A program made the translations under genes and the position numbers. A stretch of DNA of 64,000 bases from an uncultured Gilliamella sp. (GTDB lineage: Bacteria > Pseudomonadota > Gammaproteobacteria > Enterobacterales > Orbaceae), in NCBI GenBank assembly GCA_946482005.1, contig CAMLPV010000008.1:1-64000 (forward strand), read 5' to 3'. Below are positions 7,262 to 17,466 of this stretch, in pieces; positions within the stretch are counted from its first letter, which is position 1; the number at the start of each line of letters is the position of its first letter. The notes beneath the pieces are model-generated. The model was not told the origin of the DNA. It worked only from the letters and a program-made list of their open reading frames with translations, and searched no databases.

Positions 7262-9994
7262 TTAGTGAACAGCACCATGACAATGTTTATATTTTTTACC
7301 TGAACCACAAGGACATGGGTCATTACGTCCCACTTTAGCTTGGTTTCTTACTATTGGTTGTGATAAAGTTCCTGCTGATTGTTCTTTACTTTCACTGCCC
7401 ATATTTGTTACCTCTTCATGGTTGGCTTGTTGTTTTGCCATTAATTTTTCCATTTCGGCTAGACGTTGACGTTCAGCTTCATCAACTTCTTCTTGAGAAC
7501 GAATCTGAACGCGACTTAATATCCCTATTACATCATATTTTAATGCTTCTAGCATACCAGCAAACATATTAAATGATTCACGTTTATATTCCTGTTTTGG
7601 ATCTTTTTGTGCATAACCACGTAAATGAATACCTTGACGTAAATAATCCATTGCTGCTAGATGTTCTTTCCATAAAGTATCAATTGTTTGTAACATAACG
7701 CTTTTTTCAAAATGTCTAAATGCTTCAGAACCAGCATTATTTTCTTTTGCGATATAGGTATCTTGGGCTATTTGTAAAATACGTTCACGTAATGTTTCTT
7801 CATGAAGATTTTGTTCTTCATCTAGCCATTTAGCAATCGGTAAATCTAAATCAAAATCGCTTTTAAGTGCTGTTTCAAGCCCTGCAACATCCCACATTTC
7901 TTCAATGGATTGTGGCGGAATATATTGATCAATTAATGCATTAAAGACATCACTACGGATTGAATCAATCGTTTCTTTAATATCGGAGTTATCAAGTAAT
8001 TCATTACGTTGACGATAAATAACTTTACGTTGATCGTTTGCAACATCATCGTATTCAAGTAACTGCTTACGAATATCAAAGTTTCGACTTTCAACTTTCT
8101 TTTGAGCATTAGCAATGGCTTTAGTTACCCAAGGATGCTCAATGGCTTCACCTTCTTTCATACCTAATTTACGCATCATGTTACCCACACGATCGGAAGC
8201 AAAAATTCGCATTAATGGATCTTCCAGTGATAGGTAAAAGCGTGATGCCCCTGGGTCACCTTGACGACCGGCACGGCCACGAAGTTGGTTATCTATTCGA
8301 CGTGATTCATGACGTTCGGTACCTAAAATATAAAGTCCTCCAAGCGCAATCACTTCTTCGTGTTTTACTTGCCATGCTTGTTTGGCTTTTTCGATATCTT
8401 CAGGAGTAGGTGCTTCAAGTTTTGCTATATCGCTTTGCCAGTTACCACCAAGCATAATATCGGTACCACGACCAGCCATGTTTGTAGCAATGGTTACTGC
8501 ACCTTTACTACCTGCTTGAGCGATTATTTCTGCTTCTTGAGCATGGAATTTTGCGTTAAGTACGTTATGCTTGATACCTGCTTTTTTAAATGCGGATGAC
8601 ACTAATTCAGATTTTTCAATTGAAGCTGTACCAACTAAAACAGGTTGTCCACGTTCTACACAAGCTTGTACATCAGCCACAATCGCATTGATCTTCTCTT
8701 TTTCTGTCATATAAACAAGATCAGGTTGATCTTTACGTATCATTGGACGATTGGTTGGGATAACAATAGTATCTAAACCATAAATCTGATTGAATTCAAA
8801 TGCTTCGGTGTCAGCAGTCCCTGTCATGCCAGCTAATTTTTCGTACAAACGGAAATAGTTTTGGAAAGTAATTGATGCTAATGTTTGGTTTTCATTTTGG
8901 ATTTTAACATGCTCTTTAGCTTCAACGGCTTGATGCAAACCATCAGACCAACGTCGTCCATCCATTGTACGGCCAGTATGCTCATCAACAATAACAATTT
9001 CATTATCTCTGACAATGTAATCCACATCTTTATGGAATAGGTGATGAGCACGTAATGCTGCATTGACATGATGCATTAATACAATATTACTTGGCGCATA
9101 AAGTGATTCGTCACCTTTCATAATTCCATTTTTAATAAGCAACTCTTCAACTTTCACTAATCCACGTTCAGTCAAATTGGCTTGACGTGTTTTTTCATCG
9201 ATAGAAAAGTCACCATCACCCTGAAATTGATCGGAGTCTTCTTTTTCTTGTTGAATTAGATATGGAATGATTTTATTAACACTAACATATCGGTCAGAAC
9301 TATCTTCAGCTTGCCCCGAAATGATAAGAGGTGTTCTTGCCTCATCAATTAAAATTGAGTCAACTTCATCGACTAAAGCATAATGCAGAGGGCGTTGTAC
9401 ACGAGAATCTTTAGTAAATACCATATTATCGCGCAAGTAGTCAAAGCCATATTCATTATTGGTACCGTAAGTAATATCGGCATTGTAAGCTTCACGTTTC
9501 ATTTGAGGTGGCATATGAGGTAGATTGATGCCAACCGATAATCCTAAAAATTCGAATAATGGGCGATTATTTTCAGCATCACGCTGTGCTAAGTAATCAT
9601 TTACTGTCACAACATGTACGCCTTTACCGGTTAACGCATTTAAATAAGCAGGTAAGGTTGCGGTTAAAGTTTTACCTTCACCAGTACGCATTTCAGCAAT
9701 GCAACGTTCATTTAATACCATACCACCAATAAGTTGTACGTCAAAATGGCGCATACCAAACACACGTTTACTTGCCTCACGTACAACAGCAAAGGCTTCT
9801 TCTAAAATATCATCTAACTTAGCACCTTCAGCGATTTTTTGTTTAAATTCTGTGGTTTTATCTTTAAGCTGTTCATCGGTTAAGGCTTCAATTTGCGGTT
9901 CAAGTGCATTAATTCTTTCAACGCGTTTACGCATCATTTTTAATACGCGTTCATTTCGACTACCAAATACTTTGGTTAATAGATTTAATAACAT
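7262..9994 (-). CDS. secA: Preprotein translocase ATPase SecA
   Basis: 910 residues, normal for proteobacterial SecA. Motor of Sec-dependent export, acting with SecYEG at the inner membrane. Visible: Walker A in [20 protein letters not shown] around residue 105, [12 protein letters not shown] (Walker B, about residue 209), the preprotein cross-linking region, the NBD2 motif [10 protein letters not shown] near 600 and the C-terminal zinc/SecB-binding motif [14 protein letters not shown]. It is preceded 80 bases upstream by a secM-type gene, suggesting secretion-responsive translation control. The RBS before the ATG is a GAGA stretch. Confidence 0.98.
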   Translation of the reverse strand: MLLNLLTKVFGSRNERVLKMMRKRVERINALEPQIEALTDEQLKDKTTEFKQKIAEGAKLDDILEEAFAVVREASKRVFGMRHFDVQLIGGMVLNERCIAEMRTGEGKTLTATLPAYLNALTGKGVHVVTVNDYLAQRDAENNRPLFEFLGLSVGINLPHMPPQMKREAYNADITYGTNNEYGFDYLRDNMVFTKDSRVQRPLHYALVDEVDSILIDEARTPLIISGQAEDSSDRYVSVNKIIPYLIQQEKEDSDQFQGDGDFSIDEKTRQANLTERGLVKVEELLIKNGIMKGDESLYAPSNIVLMHHVNAALRAHHLFHKDVDYIVRDNEIVIVDEHTGRTMDGRRWSDGLHQAVEAKEHVKIQNENQTLASITFQNYFRLYEKLAGMTGTADTEAFEFNQIYGLDTIVIPTNRPMIRKDQPDLVYMTEKEKINAIVADVQACVERGQPVLVGTASIEKSELVSSAFKKAGIKHNVLNAKFHAQEAEIIAQAGSKGAVTIATNMAGRGTDIMLGGNWQSDIAKLEAPTPEDIEKAKQAWQVKHEEVIALGGLYILGTERHESRRIDNQLRGRAGRQGDPGASRFYLSLEDPLMRIFASDRVGNMMRKLGMKEGEAIEHPWVTKAIANAQKKVESRNFDIRKQLLEYDDVANDQRKVIYRQRNELLDNSDIKETIDSIRSDVFNALIDQYIPPQSIEEMWDVAGLETALKSDFDLDLPIAKWLDEEQNLHEETLRERILQIAQDTYIAKENNAGSEAFRHFEKSVMLQTIDTLWKEHLAAMDYLRQGIHLRGYAQKDPKQEYKRESFNMFAGMLEALKYDVIGILSRVQIRSQEEVDEAERQRLAEMEKLMAKQQANHEEVTNMGSESKEQSAGTLSQPIVRNQAKVGRNDPCPCGSGKKYKHCHGAVH

Positions 9995-10027
9995 GATTTT
10001 TCTCTTGTTCTTTTTAATAGGAATAGT

Positions 10028-10041
10028 AAGGCTTCTGCCTT
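10028..10041 (-). promoter_or_regulatory. Hairpin in the secM-secA intergenic region
   Basis: AAGGC-TTCT-GCCTT forms a five-base stem with four-base loop, 34 bases upstream of the secA start. A second hairpin (TGAGC / GCTCA, 10060-10074) abuts the secM stop codon. In E. coli, secM arrest disrupts a stem that hides the secA ribosome-binding site; which of these would do so here is not clear, because neither hairpin covers the GAGA site next to the secA start. Confidence 0.35.
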
Positions 10042-10074
10042 TATAAAAATTTAATTAATTGAGCAGTAAGCTCA

Positions 10075-10419
10075 TTAAGCGGTAGTGTTAGGTCCAGCTC
10101 TTATACCATTATTAGGTGATAATCGAATAATTGGATTTGGACTAACATCACGGTAATTTAATGGTGTAATTAACCTATAACATTGCCCTTTTTGCGCTAA
10201 GACTAATGTTTGTGATGTTGTTGTTATCGGAGCTTGATGATCTTGTACAATTCGGGTAATGGTAATAATACCAACTTGGGACGCTGATGATTGCGCAGGT
10301 AAAGCGTTTTCTTGATACAATCCAAACCCAGCAGCAATCACACCTAATAATAAGTGCGATAAAGCCGTGTTAATAATCAAGCGTTTGCTGATTTTTTGCC
10401 AATAATTAATTATGATCAT
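10075..10419 (-). CDS. secM: SecM-type secretion monitor with variant arrest peptide
   Basis: 114 residues, shorter than E. coli SecM (170). The N-terminal export signal contains SHLLLGVIAAGFGL, resembling HLLLGMVAASLGL of E. coli SecM. The C-terminus carries GIRAGP at residues 105-110, four residues before the end, as in E. coli where GIRAGP is the core of the ribosome-arrest motif. The gene lies directly upstream of secA on the same strand. Odd: the upstream arrest residues of the E. coli motif (Phe150 and Trp155) correspond here to Pro99 and Arg104-equivalent positions (PIIRLSPNN before the core), so arrest must work with other contacts or be weaker. Positional and motif evidence together make the identity likely. 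Confidence 0.85.
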   Translation of the reverse strand: MIIINYWQKISKRLIINTALSHLLLGVIAAGFGLYQENALPAQSSASQVGIITITRIVQDHQAPITTTSQTLVLAQKGQCYRLITPLNYRDVSPNPIIRLSPNNGIRAGPNTTA

Positions 10420-10807
10420 TTCGGCAGTATATTAGCATTTTTTGTCAAAATCAAAAACAATTATTACAACAAGTTAAGCGATTATTGTAGGTAATGAAAT
10501 GATAAGCAAATAAAGTTAATAAGCCCGATTATAAATAAGAGGTAATTTATATAAATAAAGTAATATTTAACGAGGAATAGTACAAAATCCACCCATCAAA
10601 AAACTTATGATAAGTGGATTTAAATTAATCGAAACTCAAATGGAGATAAACTAGACCTTAATAGCTATTAATTAAAATAGATTAAAAAGAGATTACTCAA
10701 TATTCTAAACCTTAAACTTTGTTTATTGTCTTTCTTTATCAACAAAATATCCCACCTCTAATTTTAATAAATGATGGTTAAAAAAAGAGGGGGGAAAGTT
10801 AATCAAA
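10420..10807. other. 388-bp gap between secM and the multicopper oxidase
   Basis: No credible gene. It holds the secM-secA promoter region on the minus strand, which I could not pin down, and an eight-base inverted repeat AAATCCAC (10585-10592) / GTGGATTT (10614-10621). Close to the oxidase stop, 10752-10795 has CCTCT...AGAGG flanking AT-rich sequence, a weak candidate terminator. Confidence 0.4.
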
Positions 10808-12355
10808 TTATTTCACCATCAATTGACCCATCATACCAAGTGTTTCATGTTCAACTATGTGGCAATGATACATGCGTAATCCTGGCATATTTTGTTGAAT
10901 TTTTATGGTGATTTTTTCATGTGGGCGCAAATTAATGGTATCTTTTAATGCTGCATATTTAGGTGGATTTTTTTTACCATTTAATTCATGTGAAACGACG
11001 GTAAACTGTGCTCCATGTATATGAAAGTTATGATCCATGTGAGAATTATTAAAAATTGTCCATTCTTCAACTTCATGAATTTTACTCTCTAAATCAATTC
11101 GTTGCATATCATGGCGTTTGCCGTTAATTAGAAATAGCATACCCCCTCGAGGCTCTTTTACATCCATAACTTCGGTATATTCAAGTGTTTTATGGGCAGT
11201 TGCTTGCCCTAATTTTGGCAATTCTCGTAACATTGACGGTAAGGTTATAGGGGAGGATTCTGTCAAAGCTAATTCACCAAGTATGATATCTTGCTCTGGG
11301 GGGACATTGCCCATTTTTCCACGATGGTATCCAATTGATTTTAAATATACTGTACCCGATTGTTTAGGAACAATAACCAATTCAGCGCGTTCAGCTGGTG
11401 ATAATAATAGCGGTGAATTTAGTTGAACAGGTTTAGGTATCAATCCTCCATCTGTGCCAACCAAGTAAACATCGCAGCCAGGAATTGATAAATTAAGATA
11501 ACGGCCAGAACACGCATTCCAAATACGCACTCTAGTTGCACTTTTTACGGTAATTTTAGGACGATAAGCACCATTAATTAATACAAATTGACCTTCGCGT
11601 CCATTCATCCAATCAACCATTGAATTATCGGCAATTTCTCCTTTATCGGTTAATTTTAAATCAGAAAAGAACCAGTTTTGTTCAGGAAAAGAGGCAAGTG
11701 GATCTTTTTTACTGCGTACAATAAACATTCCAGCTAATCCTCTTGCAATCTGTTCGGAAACGGTTTCATGCCCATGTGGATGGTACCAATATGTACCTGC
11801 ATTGCCTTCTGGAATAGTAAATTCATAAGTTCGGCTACTGCCAGCAGGGATTTCGTCTTGTGGATTACCATCTTGATTGGATGGAATGAGTAAACCATGC
11901 CAATGTACCGTTGTGGCTTGCGGTATACTGTTTTTGACGGTTATTTTAACTTTATCGCCTTCGAAAGCTTCAATCGCAGGGCCCGGAATAGTGCCATTAT
12001 ATGCCCAAAATTCTGTTGTTAATTGTGGTGTTAATTTTATTTTAACAGGTTTTGCTTCCAGATTTGCTTCGAATGTTCCTGGCTGGTCACTTGTATTTTT
12101 TAAACGAACTAACTCTGGTAAATCTTGACCTTGTGGTAATGCTGAAGTAGGTAAAAGTTTTTGTGGCTTTTTGTTATGACTCATGTTCATATTCATATGT
12201 TCGTGGTGCATTCTATCCCCCTTTAGACATTCATCAGAATTTGTTTCACACATGGTATTACTCATCGCAGAGTGATCCATTTTGGCAAAGGCTTTGGTAA
12301 CGGCTAAACCACTTATAGCTGCAGTAAGATTTAATAAAAAAATTCGACGCTTCAT
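10808..12355 (-). CDS. Multicopper oxidase, CueO/copper-resistance type
   Basis: 515 residues from the ATG at 12355, which has an AAGGA ribosome-binding site; a further upstream in-frame ATG lacks one. The start MKRRIFLLNLTAAISGLAVTKAFA is a Tat-like signal with paired arginines. All four copper-ligand motifs are present: HWHG, WYHPHGHE, HNFHIHG and HCHIVEHETLGMMG. A Met/His-rich segment follows the signal (residues about 25-60, HHEHMNMNMSH), differing from CueO, whose Met-rich insert is near residue 360. Probably periplasmic Cu(I) oxidase for copper tolerance. It is preceded by a Cys-rich membrane protein on the same strand. Confidence 0.85.
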   Translation of the reverse strand: MKRRIFLLNLTAAISGLAVTKAFAKMDHSAMSNTMCETNSDECLKGDRMHHEHMNMNMSHNKKPQKLLPTSALPQGQDLPELVRLKNTSDQPGTFEANLEAKPVKIKLTPQLTTEFWAYNGTIPGPAIEAFEGDKVKITVKNSIPQATTVHWHGLLIPSNQDGNPQDEIPAGSSRTYEFTIPEGNAGTYWYHPHGHETVSEQIARGLAGMFIVRSKKDPLASFPEQNWFFSDLKLTDKGEIADNSMVDWMNGREGQFVLINGAYRPKITVKSATRVRIWNACSGRYLNLSIPGCDVYLVGTDGGLIPKPVQLNSPLLLSPAERAELVIVPKQSGTVYLKSIGYHRGKMGNVPPEQDIILGELALTESSPITLPSMLRELPKLGQATAHKTLEYTEVMDVKEPRGGMLFLINGKRHDMQRIDLESKIHEVEEWTIFNNSHMDHNFHIHGAQFTVVSHELNGKKNPPKYAALKDTINLRPHEKITIKIQQNMPGLRMYHCHIVEHETLGMMGQLMVK

Positions 12356-12489
12356 AATATTCCTTTCATCATTTTTAAGAAAAACAAGGACTGTTTCGTT
12401 ATTAACGATAGAATTAATAACCAAAAACAGTCACTTTTGTGATAATTGCTTAAACTAATTTTTGTTGCCAATGCAACTGAATCATTTAA

Positions 12490-12879
12490 TTAAGCAACTT
12501 TTGGTGGTTTTAATTCAGGAATAAATTCTTTAAATTGTGGAGCAAAGTTATATGAAAGATATTGTTCACGGTGTGGTGAAAACTCAACATTCAATACAAT
12601 ATTTGGTATTAGCGTATTACAGAGTGAACAATGGTTAAAGACAGTACAATTTGATAAACATTCTGATTTTTTTGTTAAAAGATAACAACTATCATGGTTA
12701 TTACTGACTTCTAACATGGATGAGCTATGTTGTGAAACCACAGCAACAGGCAAAGATGAATTTATGATGATAGATAAATGTCTTATAGAATAAACAAATA
12801 GAAATAAAATTATTGCTACTATTGCAATAATATAGGTTTGTTTATGGATGAATCTTAATGACATGTAAAATCTCACCAT
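12490..12879 (-). CDS. Uncharacterised Cys-rich membrane-anchored protein
   Basis: 129 residues. One predicted helix at about 15-35 (YIIAIVAIILFLFVYSI) anchors a domain with six cysteines (about residues 66-90), including a CSLC pair, and a Pro-rich C-terminus. I do not recognise the family. It lies 134 bases upstream of the multicopper oxidase in the same direction, so a periplasmic copper-binding or redox role is an inference from position and cysteine content. A second ATG six codons in is an alternative start. Confidence 0.55.
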   Translation of the reverse strand: MVRFYMSLRFIHKQTYIIAIVAIILFLFVYSIRHLSIIINSSLPVAVVSQHSSSMLEVSNNHDSCYLLTKKSECLSNCTVFNHCSLCNTLIPNIVLNVEFSPHREQYLSYNFAPQFKEFIPELKPPKVA

Positions 12880-13581
12880 TCATCAAGTGGATAATATATA
12901 AACTTATTTTACTTAAAAAAGCATCAGATTTATACCATTTTTACATATATTGAAAATGGTAATGACTCATAAAAAATAAAAATCCAATATATTTAAAATA
13001 TTAATTGCAGTTTAGGATGAGCAGTTATTAACATTATCCATACAGAAAACCATTATTAAGTGCTGAATCATTTATCAATGATCAACTATTTTTACAATCA
13101 TTTGTATCGCATTGAAATTTATTTCATAGATTTGATGAGTTAGGGGGAGTAAATAATTTAATCTAAAAATTATGCTAACCAATAAACTTTCATTAAATTG
13201 CTATCTTTTTTAATAAGATAATTGTTATTAATAACTGAAATAAATAATCGTATTTGTAAGGAAAAAACTGATTCATTTTTTTTAATGTTTCAATTGGTTT
13301 GTTGATTGTTATCGAAATGAATTAATGGATTTATCATTAGTAAGAATGAATTTTAAAAGTTGTTATTTATAACAAAAAGAGGTGACTTATCACCACTAAA
13401 TATTTATCAGTTAATTGATTTATAAATAAATTTTACAAATGTTTTTTGATATTTTTAATCAAAATTACTATTAATAGTTATTGATTATAATTATTTGCAC
13501 TATCTGCTTAAAATAATGGAGCTAATAATTAAGTGTTCTGTTATTATATTCGCCAATTACAATCATCAAAAAAATATTGAT
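12880..13581. other. 700-bp AT-rich gap, no gene seen
   Basis: Upstream of both the copper locus (minus) and the glycosyltransferase (plus), so it should hold two promoters. I saw no CueR- or CpxR-type operator. The small hairpin GGTGA-CTTA-TCACC near 13381-13395 is the only clear dyad. Frame 13495-13581 is open in phase with the glycosyltransferase but has no conserved content. Confidence 0.4.
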
Positions 13582-14646
13582 ATGAAAATTCTCTTTGGTG
13601 TTCAAGGAACAGGAAATGGCCATGTCAGTCGTTGCCGAACGTTAGCAAAAGCTTTAAAAGTAGCTGGTGCTGATGTTGACTATATTTTCAGCGGTCGTGA
13701 TCCTAAAGACTATTTTGATATGCAAGCCTTTGGCAACTATACTACTTATCGTGGTGTCTCTTTTGCAACAATGAATGGTAAAATCAACTTTCGTAAAACG
13801 GTACAACGAATTCGAGCTTTTCGACTCGTAAAAGATGTGCGTGAACTCGATTTATCAAAATATGATTGTATTATTAGTGATTTTGAGCCAGTTAGTGCAT
13901 GGGCTGCTCACTATCAGCATCGAAACTGCTTAGGTATCAGTAATCAAGCTGTATGCCAATATCTAAAGCCTAAAGAATATGGTTTGATAGCGAATGTGAT
14001 TATGAAGTATTATGCGCCTGTCACTAATCCTATTGGCTTACATTGGTTTCATTTTGGGCATAAATTGATTCCGCCAATGATTGACACCTTTGACGTTACA
14101 CCTACCGAAGATGGAAATATCATTGTTTATTTGCCATTTGAGGCATTAGATGAAATTACACAATTATTACAACAATTTCCAGATCATCAATTTATCTGTT
14201 TTCATCCAGATATAAAACAACTGTCTCAACAGAAAAATATCACTTTCCAGCCTCTTGGTCGTGATAACTTTACCCATGCTTTAGTAAGTTGTTCTGGTAT
14301 TATTACCAACACAGGTTTTGCCCTAATTTCTGAAGCGTTAGTATTAGGTAAAAAGATTTTGACTAAGCCTGTATCAGGGCAATTTGAGCAAATCTATAAT
14401 GCACAGTGTTTACACACTTTAGATATGGCAACTGTTATGGAGAATCTGAATAGTATCAAACTTAAGTATTGGTTGGGCTTATCTTCTCCTAAACCAACAA
14501 TATATCCTGATGTAGCAACTGAATTAGCAAATTGGATAGTTTCCGGACAGACTGAGCCTTTACTTTCTCTAAGCCGTAGGCTTTGGAGTCAAACCATTTT
14601 TCCAGAAAATGTGAATCAACGAATTAAATCTTTAGGATACGTGTAA
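13582..14646 (+). CDS. MJ1255/VC2487-type glycosyltransferase
   Basis: 354 residues from the ATG at 13582, where the conserved [19 protein letters not shown] begins; the open frame extends 29 codons further upstream but that part is not conserved. GT-B fold protein related to MurG/UGT-type glycosyltransferases (the MJ1255/VC2487 group), with the N-terminal Gly-rich loop, [11 protein letters not shown] near 115 and a donor-binding end [19 protein letters not shown]. Acceptor and donor are unknown for the family. It precedes folA by five bases and may be co-transcribed with it. Confidence 0.8.
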   Translation: MKILFGVQGTGNGHVSRCRTLAKALKVAGADVDYIFSGRDPKDYFDMQAFGNYTTYRGVSFATMNGKINFRKTVQRIRAFRLVKDVRELDLSKYDCIISDFEPVSAWAAHYQHRNCLGISNQAVCQYLKPKEYGLIANVIMKYYAPVTNPIGLHWFHFGHKLIPPMIDTFDVTPTEDGNIIVYLPFEALDEITQLLQQFPDHQFICFHPDIKQLSQQKNITFQPLGRDNFTHALVSCSGIITNTGFALISEALVLGKKILTKPVSGQFEQIYNAQCLHTLDMATVMENLNSIKLKYWLGLSSPKPTIYPDVATELANWIVSGQTEPLLSLSRRLWSQTIFPENVNQRIKSLGYV

Positions 14647-14651
14647 TTACT

Positions 14652-15152
14652 ATGATTTTAAGTGTTATTGTTGCTATGGCATATAATCGTGTTATTGGCC
14701 TAAATAATCAAATGCCTTGGCATTTACCTGCTGATTTGGCATGGTTTAAAAAAAACACACTCAATAAGCCTGTTATTATGGGGCGAAAAACGTTTGAATC
14801 AATTGGTAGACCACTTCCTAATCGTCACAACATTGTTATTTCAAGACAAATAGAGCCAAGTGATAATAAAATTTCTAATGTAAGCAGGGTAAAATCGATT
14901 GATGAGGCAATATCCCTTGCCCAAGCGCAACAACCTGATGAAGTTTTTATTATTGGCGGAGGTAATATTTATCAGCAAGTCTTGCCATTAATTGATCGGC
15001 TCTATTTAACGCATATTGATGCTGAATTGCAAGGGGATACCTATTTCCCCGATTATTTACCCGAGCAATGGCAGGTAATTTATCAAGAAGATCACCAAGC
15101 CGATGAAAAAAATAGCTATCCATATCAATTTGAAATTTTACAACGAAAATAA
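14652..15152 (+). CDS. folA: Dihydrofolate reductase
   Basis: 166 residues. NADPH-dependent reduction of dihydrofolate, cytoplasm. Signatures: [20 protein letters not shown] at the N-terminus with the conserved Trp-His-Leu-Pro-Ala-Asp (catalytic Asp about residue 28), [16 protein letters not shown] around 44-59 and [13 protein letters not shown] near 96. Length and motifs match the chromosomal type, not the plasmid-borne resistant types. Convergent with relA across a strong hairpin. Confidence 0.97.
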   Translation: MILSVIVAMAYNRVIGLNNQMPWHLPADLAWFKKNTLNKPVIMGRKTFESIGRPLPNRHNIVISRQIEPSDNKISNVSRVKSIDEAISLAQAQQPDEVFIIGGGNIYQQVLPLIDRLYLTHIDAELQGDTYFPDYLPEQWQVIYQEDHQADEKNSYPYQFEILQRK

Positions 15153-15165
15153 CGTGTAATGCATT

Positions 15166-15187
15166 ATCGCCACTTAAGCGTGGCGAT
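15166..15187. terminator. Convergent terminator hairpin, folA/relA
   Basis: Perfect eight-base stem ATCGCCAC / GTGGCGAT with a six-base loop, between the two stop codons. It can serve either strand, though no long T-run follows. Confidence 0.6.
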
Positions 15188-15197
15188 TGATTAGTTG

Positions 15198-17456
15198 TTA
15201 GCTTTGGAAACGTTTGGCTTCAATAACATCAGGTAGTTGCTTAATTTTATTGAGTATACGATTTAAAGAATCCTGATCAAAGATTTCCATATCTACCTCA
15301 ATGGTCGCTAATTGTTGCTTCATATCAGAACGGCTTATTAGGCCAAGCACATTAACTTTTTCGTTAGCCAATATGGTGGTGATGTCTCGTAATAAACCGC
15401 TGCGATCATTGGCAACAATTTGGGTAACCATGGTATAACCTGAGTGAGTATTATCATTCCAAACGGCGTTAGTGATGCGTTCAGGAGCATGATTTTTTAA
15501 TTCTTGTAACTGTTCGCAATCTGCCCGGTGGATTGAAATGCCGCGGCCTTGCGTTACAAAACCAGCAATAGGATCACCAGGGATAGGGCGACAGCAATTA
15601 GCAATGGTGTACATTAAGTTGCCGACACCTTCAATAATGATTTCACTGCCTTTTTTATTACCCGCTTTGTTGTTATTCTTAGCTTGTGTAGTTGATTTTT
15701 GGGCAATTTGTTTTAAGACAGCCTCATCTTCTTGTTCCGCCGTCGGTTTATTAAATTGAGCATTAATAAAATTAACTAACTGGTTAATTCTAATATCACC
15801 ACTGCCAATACCTGCAAGTACTTCGTCAAATGAGTGGGCATTGTATTTATTGATGAGTATTTTTTCGACACTTTTTAAAGTAATATTTAACGGCTCAAGT
15901 TCACTTTGTAAAATTTGCTCGCCGGTGGCGATATTTTTATCGCGATCTTGTTTTTTAAACCATGCCTGAATTTTAGCTCTGGCACGACTGCTGTTAACAA
16001 ATCCTGTATTTGGATTCAGCCAATCGCGACTTGGATTAGGTTGCTTTTGGGTAATAACTTCAACTTGGTCGCCCATTTTTAAATTGTAGGTAAAAGGTAC
16101 AATGCGACCACCTACTTTTGCACCAATACAACGGTGCCCGACATCACTGTGGATATGATAAGCAAAATCAAGCGGAGTTGAACCAGCGGGTAAATCCACG
16201 ACATCGCCTTTCGGTGTAAAAACATAGACTCGATCATCAAAAATTTGGCTGCGTACGGCTTCTTGAATTTCACCACTTTCCGACATCTCTTGTTGCCAAG
16301 TTAGAAGTTTACGTAACCAAGAAATCCGCTGATCATAAGCAGTCATTTTATCGGTACTGCCTTCTTTATATTTCCAATGCGCAGCAACACCTAGCTCTGC
16401 GTCATTGTGCATTTGTTCTGTTCGGATTTGAATTTCAATCGTTTTATGCTGTGGTCCATAAACAACCGTATGAATGGATTGATAACCATTAGGTTTTGGA
16501 TTGGCAACATAGTCGTCAAACTCTTTGGCGATATGTTTATAATGGCTATGAACGATACCTAAAGCGTTATAACAATCTTCAATACGATCGCAAATAATCC
16601 TTACTGCACGAATATCATAAAGATCCTCAAATTGCAGATGCTTACGCTCCATTTTGCGCCAGATACTATAAATGTGTTTAGGGCGACCATAGACTTCTGC
16701 ACGAATGTGATCTTTATTCATTAAATCTTGTAGATGTTCAACAAATTGATCAATATACAGCTCACGATCTAAGCGCTTTTCATGTAGCTTTTTAGCGATA
16801 AGGCGATATTCATCAGGATATAAGTAACGGAAACAAAAATCTTCAAGTTCCCATTTGAGTTGACCAATACCTAGACGATTTGCAAGTGGTGCATAGATAT
16901 TAAAGCACTCTTTAGCCGCTAAAACCTGCTCTTCTTGTGGGGCTGAGATTAAATCTCGTAAATAAGTAATGCGTTCAGCTAATTTAATGACGACACTACG
17001 AAAATCATTGACCATAGCTAATAACATGCGACGAATACTATCAATTTGTTCAGTCGTCGCACTGCCATTACGAATTGCTCGTAAATGGCGAATTTCTTTC
17101 ATTCTTACGATGCTGGAAATAATATTTGAAATTTCGCGATCGAAATCTTCAGGAATATCTTCTCGACGAATAATTTTGGTATCAACAAAAGGAAGTAATA
17201 ACGCAGCACATAGACTATTAATATCCATATTGAGCGTTGATAAAATTTCGACCATTTCAATCGCATTTTGGAAGCAGTGGATCTGTTCTGGTGCACCGGC
17301 ACTGTTTTCAAAACAAAAATCCCAAACTTCTTTGAACTTTTTATAAGAGGTCGGATTGGTTAATAATAATTCTTGACTGGTCCATCTTTCAATATCAAAT
17401 TGTGCAAGAGAATAATGCTCTTCACTGTGTTGATGGGCTCCTCTAACTGATACCAT
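15198..17456 (-). CDS. relA: (p)ppGpp synthetase RelA
   Basis: 752 residues, close to E. coli RelA (744). Ribosome-associated GTP pyrophosphokinase of the stringent response. Domains: degenerate HD hydrolase (about 40-200; LLLPFVDTKII where a true hydrolase has an intact HD pair), synthetase (about 230-380; FDDYVANPKPNGYQSIHTVV, with the acidic EFDD motif that marks RelA rather than bifunctional SpoT), TGS (about 405-465; VYVFTPKGDVVDLPAGST) and C-terminal ACT. The 11-base gap to rlmD upstream implies an rlmD-relA operon, as in enterics. Confidence 0.96.
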   Translation of the reverse strand: MVSVRGAHQHSEEHYSLAQFDIERWTSQELLLTNPTSYKKFKEVWDFCFENSAGAPEQIHCFQNAIEMVEILSTLNMDINSLCAALLLPFVDTKIIRREDIPEDFDREISNIISSIVRMKEIRHLRAIRNGSATTEQIDSIRRMLLAMVNDFRSVVIKLAERITYLRDLISAPQEEQVLAAKECFNIYAPLANRLGIGQLKWELEDFCFRYLYPDEYRLIAKKLHEKRLDRELYIDQFVEHLQDLMNKDHIRAEVYGRPKHIYSIWRKMERKHLQFEDLYDIRAVRIICDRIEDCYNALGIVHSHYKHIAKEFDDYVANPKPNGYQSIHTVVYGPQHKTIEIQIRTEQMHNDAELGVAAHWKYKEGSTDKMTAYDQRISWLRKLLTWQQEMSESGEIQEAVRSQIFDDRVYVFTPKGDVVDLPAGSTPLDFAYHIHSDVGHRCIGAKVGGRIVPFTYNLKMGDQVEVITQKQPNPSRDWLNPNTGFVNSSRARAKIQAWFKKQDRDKNIATGEQILQSELEPLNITLKSVEKILINKYNAHSFDEVLAGIGSGDIRINQLVNFINAQFNKPTAEQEDEAVLKQIAQKSTTQAKNNNKAGNKKGSEIIIEGVGNLMYTIANCCRPIPGDPIAGFVTQGRGISIHRADCEQLQELKNHAPERITNAVWNDNTHSGYTMVTQIVANDRSGLLRDITTILANEKVNVLGLISRSDMKQQLATIEVDMEIFDQDSLNRILNKIKQLPDVIEAKRFQS

Positions 17457-17466
17457 AATTACTATC

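Noticed and set aside
8360..8599. Open frames on the plus strand opposite secA
   Set aside because: Antisense shadows of a long, well conserved gene.
12880..13581. CueR or CpxR site upstream of the copper genes
   Set aside because: No ACCTTCC-type dyad or spaced GTAAA pair was found.
13495..13581. N-terminal extension of the glycosyltransferase
   Set aside because: No start context; the conserved family N-terminus begins at the ATG at 13582.
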